The notes under the pieces were generated by a model, which was given only the letters and a program-made list of their open reading frames with translations, was not told where the DNA came from and ran no database searches. A stretch of DNA of 64,000 nt from contig NC_079485.1 of the NCBI RefSeq assembly GCF_026230105.1, positions 25,401,572 to 25,465,571 of the forward strand, in the 5' to 3' direction. The position numbers were made by a program, and so were the translations under genes. Positions 26,101 to 33,835 of the stretch are shown piece by piece. The DNA is from Diorhabda sublineata. Taxonomy: Eukaryota; Arthropoda; Insecta; Coleoptera; Chrysomelidae. Position 1 is the first letter of the stretch; the number at the start of each line of letters is the position of its first letter.

Positions 26101-29100
26101 TCATATGGAGTTTTATTTTCAACCTTAGTACCTCTCCATAAAAGACGTTACTCTTCTCCAAATTGGTATTGACCAGGTTGCCACTCCTAAAAAATGTGAC
26201 AATTTCTTTGCTTTTTTGAATAGCAGGTTGATTATTTGTATTTTTGTACTGCTTAGTTCATAGCGTGGGTAAAACATGGTATGTCTTTTTAATATTTCAC
26301 CACATATCACTTGCATTATTTGTCACTATGCAGGATACCTTTGTTTCGCTTCTTATTGAACTGTTGGAAGTATTTTTTAAAAATTTATCCATTTTCGTTG
26401 AGTGTAAATACTTGAAATCAAAAAAAATTCAATTGCAAGAAAGAAAGACTTTATGACTTGCCTATTGTCTAAGAGCTAATAATGGCGAAAATGCTAGATT
26501 AGGTTGAGTCACTGTTGCTGGTCAATAGTAAACCATACCATAACTGTTAATATACGTCGAATAATCATTTGTAATAAAATACTTAATTGCCTGTTAACAA
26601 GACTAAAAAAATATACATCTGTCCAACACAACTGACTTGTTAAGGTAAGAGTCGTGAGCATGAGCTCTTACCAACCATATAAAAAATCATGCTCGTAAAA
26701 TTAACACATCACTCAATAAGTCGAGTGACTAACTAAGAAAAACATATTTTTTGCCAAAAATCGATTTTAGTCATCAATGTAATCTTCTTCAAGAGTAATA
26801 CAATAATTCCAATGCTTCTCTAACTCCTCGAGACCGTGCTGATTTATCTTTTACCTCAAAATAGGCTTCAGTTTCGGCAATTGCTTCTTCATTTGAGGTG
26901 AATTTTTTATCGATGAGCATTTTATTGAGATCAGCGAATGGTCAGTAGTCACTGGGGGCCAGAGCTGGACTATATGGTGGATGAGGAAGCAATTCGAAGT
27001 GTAATTCGTTCAATATAACCATCGTTGGCAACAACTTGTGAATCGGTGCATTGTGTTGGTGAAACAGTTTATTTTTCGACATATGAGGCAGTTTTGCCTT
27101 GATTTTTGCATTCAAACGATCCAACAACTCTATGCAGCATTTATTCTTGATTGTCTCTCCCTTTTGGAGATAATCGTTGAACAATATTCCACGTGCATAC
27201 AGTCCACTCAGATGATGATCGTTTTGATTCCAGAATGAAGTGATTAATCTGATGAATCTGATTAATCAAAATGTCATTTCAATTTTACACATAGTCTTTT
27301 GAAAGTTGGTACATCATAAACGTCATGTGGATTTGACAATGGCAGAGCCATCTTTGTGTCAGTCACACGATTTATTAAGTCTTTCGGTTTAATATCAACC
27401 ATGCTTTTTATTAAATTAACGATCTATTAAAAATTTCATCGTCCTGTCTTGGATCGTCTTAACTTTGTTGCTACCCCAAGCCGTCGCTATATTTTCGACT
27501 AATTTCCAGGTCTCATTTTTCTTAAAACAATCAATTTTTTGATTCGTGGCCGTTTTCCAAAATTGACCTTCTTCTGGTTCGAACGCCTCTTCAAATGTAC
27601 CAGGTACATTTGTGTACAAAAATTAGAATACAATATAATAGCTGATTTTTGGACCAAAAATCTAAGTATTTAAAATTCGCATGGCCTAACAAATGGTGTC
27701 ATGTTTCTTTTCCCTCATATTATTTATTGTTATATTCACATAAGAAACATAATTATTCATCTCATTTTTCATGAAATAAAAGTTATATTTTTTACTACTA
27801 CTGTCGTTACTTTACTTTCAAAATCAATACTTCTCGCTATTTTTTCTTTATAAATTATTGTATTATTTTCTGCAACTTAACTATCACTTATTAAATTTCA
27901 CTTTATATATTTAACATAAAGCAAATTTTCCATATTTACCAAATGCATTAAAAAAACTTTTGACATTACCCGTTTTTCTGACCTTTAAAAATAAGTATCG
28001 CCTAAATAAACATTAACAGGTTTTTTCAATACTATACACTTATCATTATTATGTGGTCCTTAGAACCACTATCCAAAAGCCATTATGTTTCATAACTACT
28101 TACATCATTTAATTCAACATTGTGCGATTCAGGACAAGCAACCGTCGTTTTCTGTCCTTGCTGTTGGTAAACACAATGCGCTTTTCCCATGCGCTGATTA
28201 CTGAAGTTGTCATGCGCTTCACCGAAGCTTCCTCTTCCGGCACATCGCCGGCCACAAGACGTTCGCCATGTGCCTCTTCCGCCTGACGTTTGCAACGCCG
28301 ATGTTTCTTTAAAAACAAATTCGAAGTAGCACTATATATATATTAAAAGTTCATAGCTTCATGACATGTTTTCAATTTTAAACATAACACGCTTTTTCCG
28401 CTTGCCATAGTCCTCTCCATCAAACACTGGTATATGTCACCGGTTTGCACCATTTTGTATTACTCGTGCTTTCCTTCGTACACTGGTATGATCACCGGTT
28501 CTCACCATTTTGTATCACACGTACTTTCTTTTTGTTGACTGGATACTATCTAATAATTTTAATGAAACGATAAACTTTTCGAACCACGGAGCTCTTCTAG
28601 GCTTAATTGCTTGTTAATAAGAATAAATAAATATACATCTGTTCAATACAACATCTTACATAGAACTGACTTGTTAAGGTACGAGTCGTGCGCATGAGCT
28701 CTTATCACCCATATAAAAGATCATGCGCTCTCAGCACAACGATACATCTGCGTACAATCATAGACATAATACACTTTTCAACAATGACAAAACAGCAGTA
28801 ATATCGATAGTACGCCAATAGTTTAAATCTATGGAACTCGGTATAAATTTACACGAAAAGAAGCTACAGCCACTTGAAGGTACAAAATTAAAATCGATGC
28901 TTTCCATCATTTATTACATTTTATATCAAAATTGAAGCGTTTTTATATAAACTATCGATCAAAAGTTTCTGCCCATCCCATAATCACGCGATTGACGACT
29001 CACAGATCCAAAGATAGCAGCTTAGATAAAGGAATCTAATGATCTGCCTTTGAGTACTTCTACAGTGAAAAGGAGATTGAAAGAAACTGGCCTTTTTGGA

Positions 29101-31334
29101 ACGGTGGCAGTGAAGGGATCTTTTTTAAAGCGTGAAGTCGAAATTAAGAGATTGCATAGAGGTAAAGAACATAAATAGTGGAAGCATGAAGAGTGAGAGA
29201 GTTTTATGGATTGACGAGACAAAGTTTGAGGTCTAAGAGATTGTTTGTGCGCATGTCAAAAGAAGAAAGAATGTTACATCCATGTTTAATGTCGACTGTA
29301 AAACACGGAGAGGGCTCGGTGATGGTTTGGTGATATTGTTGAGAAAGGGCGACTGAAGATCTGATAAAAATTGGCGAGATTCTCAAGAAAGAAAGGTACA
29401 AAAAATATTAAAGGAAAATATAGTACATTCTTGCAAGCGCATGTATCTTCCAGCATGACTACGATCCCAAGTATTCCTCGAAACTGTGCAAAGAGTATAT
29501 GAAATAATGAAATGAAATAATTGGAAAGGAATAATGTACTGGAAGTAATGATTTGGCCATCACAGACGCCAGACCTCCACCCGATTGATTGTTATGGGAC
29601 AAATTGAAAAGGGAAGTAAGAAACCAGTGTCATACTTCCACTTCACATATGGTAATATTTTTAAAATATAAATATCAAAATCAATCGTATTGTTTTTATT
29701 TGTTGTGTATCACACAAACTATAGGGTGGACCAAAACTTTTGACCGGTAATGCAACGAATTGCTTATTTTTCAATAAATGGTACACATTAAGTGTATTGG
29801 AAAAAGGTTTCTTTGTCCTATTCACATGTTGAATATTGTATACAATTTTTGGTAAATGTCCGTTCTACTTTATTCCATATAATTGTATAAATCAAACAAC
29901 ATTTTTTTGTGTCTATTGTGTCAAGTAAACCTTCAGAAAATATTTCGGTTAACTACTGAAGCTATTTGTTTTGTGAAGTTCAAAATTCTGTTTGAATCAA
30001 CGAAAAATATGCGTGGAAATCAAAATCTTGAGTACAATAGTAGCAGTCCTTGGAGATGCTCGTGTGCATTGTCTCTTTATTGAATGTTTATTTTGTTTTG
30101 ATTTGACTTCTTTTTGATTTTTGTTTCGATGATCTTATGGAGTGCTAGTTTTCGCTCTGCATGTGTTTTACTAAACTTTCCAGCGGAGACATTCAATTGC
30201 CAGCATAAATCGGTCTATTTAAGTAGCAAATTTACAAATGTAAAAATAAAATTCTGTATAAAAAAACTTCAGCAGGATATTTCGAGCGAAAGAAATGATT
30301 AACCGTTTTTTCAATTCAATTAAGTAATTTTTTTTTCAGTGCAATCGCTTACTGAGATGGTGTCCTTCGCCAGACTGTAGTAATGCAATTAAAGTTCAGT
30401 ACGTGGAGTCTCACAAAGTAACATGTAAATGTAGCCATACATTCTGCTTTGCGTGTGGGGAAAACTGGCATGATCCTGTTAAATGCCACCTGTTAAAAAA
30501 ATGGATAAAAAAATGTGACGACGATTCGGAAACTAGTAATTGGATAGCTGCTAACACCAAAGAATGCCCTAGGTGTAATGTTACAATAGAAAAAGATGGA
30601 GGGTGTAATCATATGGTTTGCAAAAATCAAAACTGCAAAGCAGATTTTTGTTGGGTATGTTTAGGTCCATGGGAGCCTCATGGTAGTTCTTGGTATAATT
30701 GTAATAGGTATGACGAAGATGAAGCTAAAGCAGCAAGAGATGCGCAGGAAAAATCTAGATCAGCTCTTCAACGCTACCTATTTTATTGCAACAGATATAT
30801 GAATCATATGGCTTCATTGAAGTTTGAGCACAAACTGTATGCATCCGTTAAAGAAAAAATGGAAGAAATGCAACAACATAATATGAGTTGGATAGAGGTG
30901 CAATTCTTGAAAAAAGCTGTAGATATATTGTGTCAGTGTAGACAAACATTGATGTATACTTATGTGTTTGCTTATTATTTGCAAAAGAATAACCAGTCTG
31001 TGATTTTTGAAGATAACCAAAAAGACCTCGAGAGTGCTACCGAGACATTGTCGGAGTATTTGGAGAGGGAAATTACGTCTGAAAATCTTGCCGATATTAA
31101 ACAAAAAGTTCAAGACAAATACAGGTAAATATAATAGTATTTTATCTTTGTATATTGATATTTTGAACACCCTCCACAACTTCAGAATGTGTTAGTATTG
31201 TCATTGAGAGAATGAATAGTTTGCAAACTTTATTTTTTTTTCTTTTTTTTAGGTATTGCGATAGTCGTAGAAAAGTTTTATTAGAACATGTTCACGAAGG
31301 CTACGAAAAAGAGTGGTGGGACTACAATGAATAA
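7969..31334 (+). CDS. ari-1: E3 ubiquitin-protein ligase ariadne-1, six coding exons, complete
   Basis: Joining 7969-8175, 9351-9506, 9554-9619, 11314-11529, 30340-31124 and 31253-31334 gives an uninterrupted 503-codon frame, the length expected for insect ariadne-1. Order: acidic Asp/Glu/Ser N-terminus (1-45), UBA-like region (about 50-110), RING1 from CEIC (about 133-200), IBR (about 216-275), RING2/Rcat (about 291-330) with the catalytic Cys near residue 304 in KDGGCNHMVC, then the helical Ariadne domain to the C-terminus (EKEWWDYNE). All Cys/His pairs of the RBR module that I can read are present. Family knowledge: RBR ligases take ubiquitin from an E2 such as UbcH7/UbcD10 onto the RING2 cysteine, and the Ariadne domain inhibits the enzyme until neddylated cullins bind. 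The first four intron junctions are phase 0; the last splits an Arg codon. The fourth intron is 18.8 kb and full of TEs, but the exons are intact, so the gene appears functional. Confidence 0.97.
8176..9350 (+). other. ari-1: ari-1 intron 1
   Basis: An 1175-bp AT-rich intron with donor GTAAAA and acceptor CATTTCAG. I see no element or second gene in it. Confidence 0.85.
9351..9506 (+). CDS. ari-1: ari-1 coding exon 2
   Basis: 52 codons in phase 0, from IPATTTRILLNHFRWD to SYRAK, flanked by acceptor ACATTTCAG and donor GTGAGT. It carries the LLNHF.WDKEKL.E segment of the UBA-like domain, which in the family helps activation by neddylated cullins. Confidence 0.95.
9507..9553 (+). other. ari-1: ari-1 intron 2, very short (47 bp)
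   Basis: Begins GTGAGTACTAAT and ends TTCTTTTTAG. The CTAAT near the donor could serve as branch point. Removal keeps phase 0 and joins YRAK to PQKKS, as the protein requires. Confidence 0.9.
9554..9619 (+). CDS. ari-1: ari-1 coding exon 3 (microexon, 22 codons)
   Basis: Translates as PQKKSNNGTEDCEICYTVLPSS and is followed by the donor GTAAGT. It provides the first two zinc ligands of RING1 (CEIC). Both junctions are phase 0. Confidence 0.95.
10048..10300 (+). repeat. tRNA-derived SINE or tRNA pseudogene in ari-1 intron 3
   Basis: At 10051-10116 there is a tRNA-like head. An A-box-like GAGTGGGCTAAGG (10064-10076) resembles the Leu/Ser-type tRNA GAGTGGTCTAAGG, and a B-box GGGTTCAAATCC (10104-10115) follows about 30 bp later. 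The 3' acceptor arm does not pair with the 5' end, and a T-rich, non-tRNA body follows, so it is not a working tRNA. The head-plus-body layout fits a SINE transcribed by RNA polymerase III. The 3' limit is uncertain. Confidence 0.6.
10850..11166 (+). mobile_element. 3' fragment of a non-LTR retrotransposon, copy 2
   Basis: An open stretch reads like the tail of a non-LTR (R1/Jockey-like) polyprotein after the RNase H domain: QANNLLENH, then a long gap, then LKPSHILLFKRSGI, which recalls the closing (P).LL.F.(K/R)R(S/T)G motif of such proteins. The non-coding 3' part shares CCTTTGGGTCGCAGTGT with copy 1 at 1740-2072. It ends about 150 bp before ari-1 exon 4. The family is assigned by motif memory only. 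Confidence 0.5.
11314..11529 (+). CDS. ari-1: ari-1 coding exon 4 (RING1)
   Basis: 72 codons in phase 0, from HMTGLECGHRFC to ITNSFVE, then the donor GTAAGT. It holds the central RING1 ligands (LECGHRFCIHCW) and the invariant AAHGCDILVDD block that closes RING1. The ATG at 11317 is internal, not a start. Confidence 0.96.
12787..14999 (+). mobile_element. mariner-like element interrupted by other DNA
   Basis: The left end TACGAGGTATATTTGTAA and the reverse complement of the right end (TACGAGGAATGTTCGTAA) form terminal inverted repeats that both continue into AAGTTTCGTTTT, flanked by TA. Near the right end the plus strand reads WDVFEYPPHTANLDTSDLFF, a decayed form of the mariner motif with the third catalytic Asp (PPYSPDLAPSDF). 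The interior from about 13080 to 14580 is foreign to mariner and contains an internal duplication. No complete transposase remains. Confidence 0.7.
13385..14275 (-). repeat. diverged duplication inside the interrupted mariner
   Basis: The blocks 13385-13690 and 13868-14275 share the same order of words: AAACTACTA.TTTCCTTTGTAACA, GATCATATCA, GTCTACTATA, GCATATGAATGTTCTTG. On the minus strand the first copy keeps a 72-codon frame and the second a 60-codon frame, rich in Lys and Asn. I do not recognise the product. It may be a remnant of a TE gene inserted in the mariner. Confidence 0.5.
16220..17430 (-). mobile_element. mariner-like transposon, broken transposase
   Basis: On the minus strand the N-terminal frame (start at 17278, to 16880) begins MSTEIVKIEKLEYRAIIKY and has the helix-turn-helix region and the DDRSGRPVSV linker typical of mariner. 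A central part (about 16850-16600) carries a first-Asp motif TMDKIWVHFYD, altered from the usual TMDE.W. The C-terminal frame (16584-16315) has LQDNFPAHKS and HSPDLAPLDYHFFP, giving the second and third Asp. Frameshifts separate the parts and near-complete domain order remains. I could not identify matching terminal inverted repeats. Confidence 0.85.
17490..18965 (+). mobile_element. PIF/Harbinger-like DNA transposon remnant
   Basis: The ends match as inverted repeats: the left end reads GGTCTCCTATTAAATGC, and the reverse complement of the right end reads GGTCTCCTATAAACGCCG. Both ends are CpG-rich, unlike the surroundings. The plus-strand reading frame at 17634-17891 ends in a segment (NNTEFINNFCVNQVQFKHIVKFV) that resembles the conserved N-terminal part of HARBI1-type transposases, where an acidic/Phe motif precedes the RM...F..LL helix. 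The catalytic domain is absent, and a palindrome occupies the middle. The superfamily is a family-level inference. Confidence 0.6.
17930..18665. repeat. large palindrome inside the Harbinger-like element
   Basis: The arm at 17930-18070 is the reverse complement of 18515-18665, about 88 percent by eye. Shared words include CCTAATGAAAATGAAAAGCC, AGCCCTGTGTG and CCGGAGTAGACTACCC. The spacer of about 450 bp begins and ends with TATGGAGGGTA in inverted orientation. That is the same terminal word as the elements at 23188 and 46104, so the spacer may itself be a related element. Confidence 0.75.
20401..20805. repeat. tandem duplication, unit about 211 bp, two copies
   Basis: 20401-20611 and 20612-20805 begin with the same word TATCAAGAGGCTTCA.TTAG and keep the same order of blocks (TTACTGCTT.GATATTG, CATTTGATAGTTT, TTTTTAGACAAGT) with small indels. 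It encodes nothing I can support. The following sequence at about 20835-20910 resembles 53030-53100. Confidence 0.8.
21266..22480 (-). mobile_element. hAT-superfamily transposon with perfect 8-bp TSD, internally deleted
   Basis: The element is flanked by ATTGTAAT at 21258-21265 and 22481-22488, an exact 8-bp target-site duplication. It begins CAGGGTCGGATTTAAAT, and the reverse complement of its right end starts CAGAGGTTGATTTA, like hAT termini. On the minus strand a start near 21985 gives MADGREKFSGFVYRKHAL, and further on VTNCSAKRSFSCRKKVENR at about 21625-21570. The latter matches the hAT dimerisation motif (NCS.ERSFS.L...K). The long catalytic middle is missing and stops are present, so this is a non-autonomous derivative. 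Confidence 0.9.
23188..23794. mobile_element. TIR element with 8-bp TSD, long member of the TATGGAGGGTA family
   Basis: It starts TATGGAGGGTAGAGATAAGG and ends ..CCTTTACCTCCACCCTCCATA-like sequence in inverted orientation. The flanks GTCTACAA at 23180-23187 and 23795-23802 match exactly. It is about 607 bp with no coding frame I can support. A 156-bp relative lies at 46104-46259. The 8-bp duplication fits hAT or P superfamilies. Confidence 0.8.
23958..24018. repeat. 61-nt perfect-looking hairpin
   Basis: The arms AAAACTGACATGACAAAATC (23958-23977) and GATTTTGTCAAATGTCAGTT (from 23997) pair almost completely. The inner stem GAGACC/GGTC continues to a GAA loop. It lies just right of the 23188-23794 element. 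It could be a hairpin terminus of a small transposon or a transcript-level stem-loop; the sequence alone does not decide. Confidence 0.65.
24263..25130 (-). pseudogene. Crypton-like tyrosine recombinase remnant (DUF3504 type)
   Basis: On the minus strand ATG at 25130 opens MELQKVANILKDWAYNMKKR; two in-frame stops follow, then STAKMIQEKYFNEYN and FDPFADITFKEARDARN. The C-terminal part has a clean frame down to the stop at 24263-24265, with WYKNAPLGINKIS, IINHSNHASTVSHLAKSGV, QQLIKITGHSSS and IKLYFQID. This order is that of the Crypton-derived recombinase domain seen in ZMYM2/QRICH1 relatives. The His-x-x-Arg box reads HSNH, so the catalytic Arg is replaced, while the TGHS histidine and the Tyr of KLYFQ remain. 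Several stops and a frame break lie between, so it is inactive. Confidence 0.75.
25140..26580. other. unassigned intronic sequence
   Basis: AT-rich. A minus-strand 86-codon frame at 25677-25937 in a locally GC-richer patch has no motif I know and may be TE debris. Nothing else is supported here. Confidence 0.4.
26582..26700 (-). repeat. left (3') LTR of the copia relic, cut by a mariner
   Basis: Aligns with 28602-28742 over about 110 bp with scattered differences and one 12-bp gap. The match stops where the mariner terminal sequence begins (about 26700), so the mariner probably inserted in this LTR. Confidence 0.65.
26705..27380 (-). mobile_element. internally deleted mariner nested in the copia relic
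   Basis: The left end (ATAAGTCGAGTGACTAACTA) and the reverse complement of the right end (AATAAATCGTGTGACTGACA) are inverted repeats. The minus-strand frame at 27184-26942 reads LLDRLNAKIKAKLPHMS, LFHQHNAPIHK, LHFELLPHPPYSPALAPSDY. This is the mariner region with the second and third catalytic positions, the second Asp changed (DNAP to HNAP). The N-terminal half is missing. Related copies lie at 55195-56303 and 59690-60245. Confidence 0.8.
27416..27610 (-). pseudogene. copia-type reverse transcriptase fragment
   Basis: The frame reads VPGTFEEAFEPEEGQFWKTA, then NQKIDCFKKNETWKLVE. This is the start of the copia RVT_2 domain (P.T..EA......W..A...E......N.TW.LV), recognised from the family. It stops after about 65 codons. 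The rest of the reverse transcriptase and the RNase H are absent. Confidence 0.8.
28083..28318 (-). pseudogene. possible copia gag remnant
   Basis: A locally GC-richer stretch with overlapping minus-strand frames; one reads GRGTWRTSCGRRCAGRGSFG, Gly/Arg-rich as in the nucleocapsid part of many copia Gag proteins. No zinc knuckle is visible. The call rests mainly on position between the 5' LTR and the reverse transcriptase piece. Confidence 0.35.
28420..28528. repeat. two-copy tandem repeat of about 53 bp
   Basis: ACACTGGTAT..G.TCACCGGTT followed by CACCATTTTGTAT is present at about 28424-28474 and again at 28478-28528. It lies inside the copia relic just after the 5' LTR. Confidence 0.75.
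28602..28742 (-). repeat. right (5') LTR of the copia relic
   Basis: Direct repeat partner of 26582-26700. Read on the minus strand it begins TGTGCTGAGAGCGC and contains TTTTATATGGG, a plausible TATA box. Confidence 0.65.
28955..29747 (+). mobile_element. Tc1-type transposon, internally deleted, with TA target site
   Basis: TA at 28953-28954 and 29748-29749 flanks inverted repeats: TCGATCAAAAGTTTCTGCCC on the left, and CCGGTCAAAAGTTTTGGTCC as reverse complement of the right. The plus strand keeps pieces of a Tc1 transposase: WIDETKFEV (first catalytic Asp), FQHDYDPKYSSKLCKEYMK-like sequence near 29440-29500 (second), and WPSQTPDLHPID (third position region). Frames are broken and the length of 793 bp is about half that of an intact Tc1. 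Confidence 0.85.
30340..31124 (+). CDS. ari-1: ari-1 coding exon 5 (IBR, RING2, most of Ariadne domain)
   Basis: 261 codons plus two bases, from CNRLLRWCPSPDC to VQDKYR. It contains the IBR ligands (CKCSHTFCFACGENWHDPVKC), the linker CDDDSETSNWIA, RING2 with CPRC...CNHMVC and FCWVCLGPWEPHG, and the Ariadne helices (YNRYMNHM-like CNRYMNHM, WIEVQFLKKAVDILCQCRQT). The sequence is nearly invariant relative to the family. The donor GTAAAT follows at 31125 and splits an Arg codon. Confidence 0.97.
31125..31252 (+). other. ari-1: ari-1 intron 5
   Basis: 128-bp intron with donor GTAAAT and a long T-rich acceptor ending TTTTTTTTAG. It is the only phase-2 intron of the gene. Confidence 0.93.
31253..31334 (+). 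CDS. ari-1: ari-1 coding exon 6 (last)
   Basis: One base completes the split Arg codon, then YCDSRRKVLLEHVHEGYEKE and WWDYNE precede TAA at 31332-31334. The YC...R..LL.HVHEGY.KEWW ending is the family C-terminus. This exon lies between two TE-rich regions but is intact. Confidence 0.96.
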
Positions 31335-32316
31335 AAATGTACAGAGCATCCGTTCCTCCGTAACTAGTATTTTAGTATTGATAGATCTTAATACTTAGTT
31401 ACCGCATGAACAGAAGAAGAATCGTGGAATTTTATTTTACAGTGTGTTATTAGTTTTATATTAATTCTCAGTTTTTTATTTATTTTTTTAAATTTTTCTT
31501 TTTGAATATTTACCTTTGGGAACATTAAATATATCTCAGTAGTAATCCATATTTTGGAACATAACTGAATCATATTTTTCTTTATATTTTTTGGCTTGTT
31601 TGACACTTTATACTTTTCACTGACAGTGTAAATAATTTATATGTATATTTGTACATAATTGAAAATCTATTTTTATTTTAAACGGGTAATTTCAGCAACC
31701 ATGTTTTTGGATCCATTAAAAATCATTTAATTTTTAACCTTTGACATGGTTTTTGAAATTTTTTGGTAGAGTGGAAAAATGAAAAGTATTAAATTTGTAT
31801 ATATTAAATTCTATCATGGTTTTGAATGAAACTTTATTTGTAGACACAATGTAATTACTGCTTTAAATTCAAATAAATTATAAAACTGATTTTCACAATT
31901 AAATTTTCAAAGAAACAAAGGAAAAGTTGGTCGTAATTATCAATTGAAATGTCTATGTTTTATTACTACTGTGTTTATACTATTTTTTTCTAATTTATTA
32001 TTTATACATTCTACTATATTGTTTTGGTTATATTGTTAAAAATGGAAATTTTCTAATATAACAAAGTTGAATTTTATATACTTTTTACATACCAAAATAC
32101 TTTTATTATCTAATAACTAAGTGAAATATGATTTCAATGTATCAAATTTTCTATTTGAACCTTGAAAGTTTCACTTATTCATCATAAACAGTCCTTATAA
32201 AGATTAAAGAATAGTTTCTTCTGCTTTTAATCCTTCTATATTTTTTTCTTTATTTGAAAAACTTACTTCATGGTAATTGTACTAGGAATGCTCTCTCTGT
32301 CTCATAGTTATGTTAA
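31335..32316 (+). other. ari-1: ari-1 3' UTR and downstream flank
   Basis: AT-rich. AATAAA occurs at 31330-31335, overlapping the stop, and again at 31872-31877; the second is the more plausible poly(A) signal. The transcript end cannot be fixed. No other feature is seen up to the retroelement at 32317. Confidence 0.5.
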
Positions 32317-32390
32317 TAGTATCTAATTTCGAGTGGGATTGTGGGTTGAGGACTCAAAATAAAACTGTGTTAAGAATTTTTAAAAATGCC

Positions 32391-32425
32391 AACGTTTCGA
32401 TCTTTTATTTGATCTTTATCAAGGC
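32391..32425 (-). ncRNA. hammerhead-ribozyme-like core in the Penelope terminal repeat
   Basis: On the minus strand the sequence reads TTGATAA, then AGATC-loop-GATC (a short stem II), then GAAAC followed by GTT. This is the layout of a hammerhead core (CTGATGA, stem II, GAAA), with two changes in the first box (C to T, G to A). Hammerhead motifs in Penelope-like elements are established knowledge. The substitutions suggest it no longer cleaves well. Confidence 0.55.
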
Positions 32426-32879
32426 TAAGAATATATGGTACATTACAACTCAAACGTTGAGGAAGATAAACAAGTAATAAAAATTTTGAAATTAGAAGTA
32501 AAACAATAATCAGTTTACTGTAACAGTATAAAACTCTATATATGTATATATAAGTGAATAGGACACACTGTATGTGAGACAAAAATTTAGACAAACTATA
32601 TAACATAAATCCGTCTCGTGGTCACATACGGATACGAGACATGGAACATAACGACAACTGAGCAGATTTTGAACTGCAGGGAACACGAAAGATTTTTGGT
32701 CCTGTTTCGACAAGTAAAAATTAGTTTTAACGGAAGAGGTTTGTGAAACCTAGTTTTACCTAGTCAAAATTAGAATAAACTGAAAACAGGTTTTAACTGT
32801 AACATTATACCATTTTGTTATTATGTTATTATTAATTTTATATATTGTGACATCCAGAAACTTGATTTTATTATTTTGC

Positions 32880-33240
32880 TCGATTTCGATTGTCAATTGA
32901 AGTTTTCTATGATGATCAAATTTTTTATTTATGTTTTCAATTTGATTATTTGGTACGGTAGGAAAAATAATGGAATATTTATATTAAGTTTGCTTAAGAC
33001 AGTTTCCTCAAGATTTTCCATTCCCAATTGTGCACTTGAAATAGAAGCCCCTATAGCACAACAATCAATTTGTTTTTATATTTCATTTTCATATTTGAAG
33101 TACGTTGTTGTAAGTGTGAGTTCTATAGCTGTTGTAAATTCGTTTCGAGGTATTTCTGTATATTCTTCAATTTTTTTTATTAATATATTTTTCACAATTG
33201 TAATAGAAATATTTGTATATAAAGAAACCACATCTACGAA
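32880..33240 (-). pseudogene. Penelope-type reverse transcriptase fragment
   Basis: The minus strand reads FVDVVSLYTNISIT (motif A with catalytic Asp), IPRNEFTTAIELTL, TTYFKYENEI, a stop, then KQIDCCAIGASISSAQLG (motif B region, normally CAMGSP.SP.LA) and NLEETVLSKLNINIPLFF. The YVDD box of motif C should follow but reads LPYQII, so the active site is lost. The order and spacing match Penelope-like reverse transcriptases. Confidence 0.8.
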
Positions 33241-33763
33241 ATAAATACATATTCGTTAGGAATTTTTATATTTTTTCTTTAAAATCTCATGTGTTTTTTA
33301 TATGGTATTTGTTTTGGTATAAAAATTTTCTCAAAATATTTTTCAAATAATTAGATTTTTGCATCTGATTGAGAAATATAAAGTTGTTCTTCCCAAGATC
33401 TAATTAGATCATTATTTTGTTTTTGATAAGAATTCATTGGATCTAGTTTAATTTTTTTTGTAATTGCCTTAACGTTTAGTAATTTCATCATTTTATTATT
33501 ATGAATCTTCTGATTCCATAATAATCGTTTTATTAGATTAACCTGCTCTCAAATTTTGTGATTTCTTTTTTGATTGATAAATTCTTTGGTTAAAGTTATA
33601 TTTTTATGTTTGATATTGGTCTATTGTTTTTTGTTTTCCAATTTATTTTTAAAATTAGTGATAATATTATGATGATAATAAACTAAGGCAAAATTAATTT
33701 TTTTTGTTAAAACAGATTTCTATTTTGTTTAAGACGACAAATTTTTATCAGTCTTTAAAAAAT

Positions 33764-33768
<5 letters not shown>

Positions 33769-33832
<64 letters not shown>
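33769..33832. repeat. (AT)n microsatellite
   Basis: About 32 uninterrupted AT units inside the Penelope-like element, next to its right terminal repeat. Confidence 0.98.

Positions 33833-33835
<3 letters not shown>

Larger units (their letters stand above)
26582..28742 (-). mobile_element. Ty1/copia-type LTR retrotransposon relic with a mariner inside
   Basis: Two direct repeats of about 110-140 bp bound the relic, at 26582-26700 and 28602-28742. They share CTTAATTGC.TGTTAA, AATATACATCTGT, CTGACTTGTTAAGGTA and CATGAGCTCTTA. On the minus strand they contain a TATA-like box (TTTATATGG) and can be read as LTRs. Between them the minus strand encodes a piece of copia-type reverse transcriptase at 27416-27610 (see next entry). 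Most of the polyprotein is gone. A mariner relic occupies the left part, at or in the LTR. Confidence 0.7.
11530..30339 (+). other. ari-1: ari-1 intron 4, 18.8 kb, packed with transposable elements
   Basis: Donor GTAAGTAAAT at 11530 and acceptor TTTTTTTTCAG at 30339. It separates the RING1 exon from the IBR/RING2 exon. At least nine TE or duplication events can be recognised inside and are listed one by one. No host gene is seen within it. The stretches 11530-12786, 15000-16210, 18966-20400, 25140-26580 and 29748-30339 are AT-rich with nothing I can name. Confidence 0.9.

Noticed and set aside
31388..31606. Minus-strand 72-codon frame after the ari-1 stop
   Set aside because: Lys/Asn/Ile-rich translation of AT-rich 3' UTR, with no coding signature.
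33769..33832. AT runs as possible CRISPR-like or satellite arrays
   Set aside because: They are simple dinucleotide microsatellites without spacers. No CRISPR repeat was seen anywhere.
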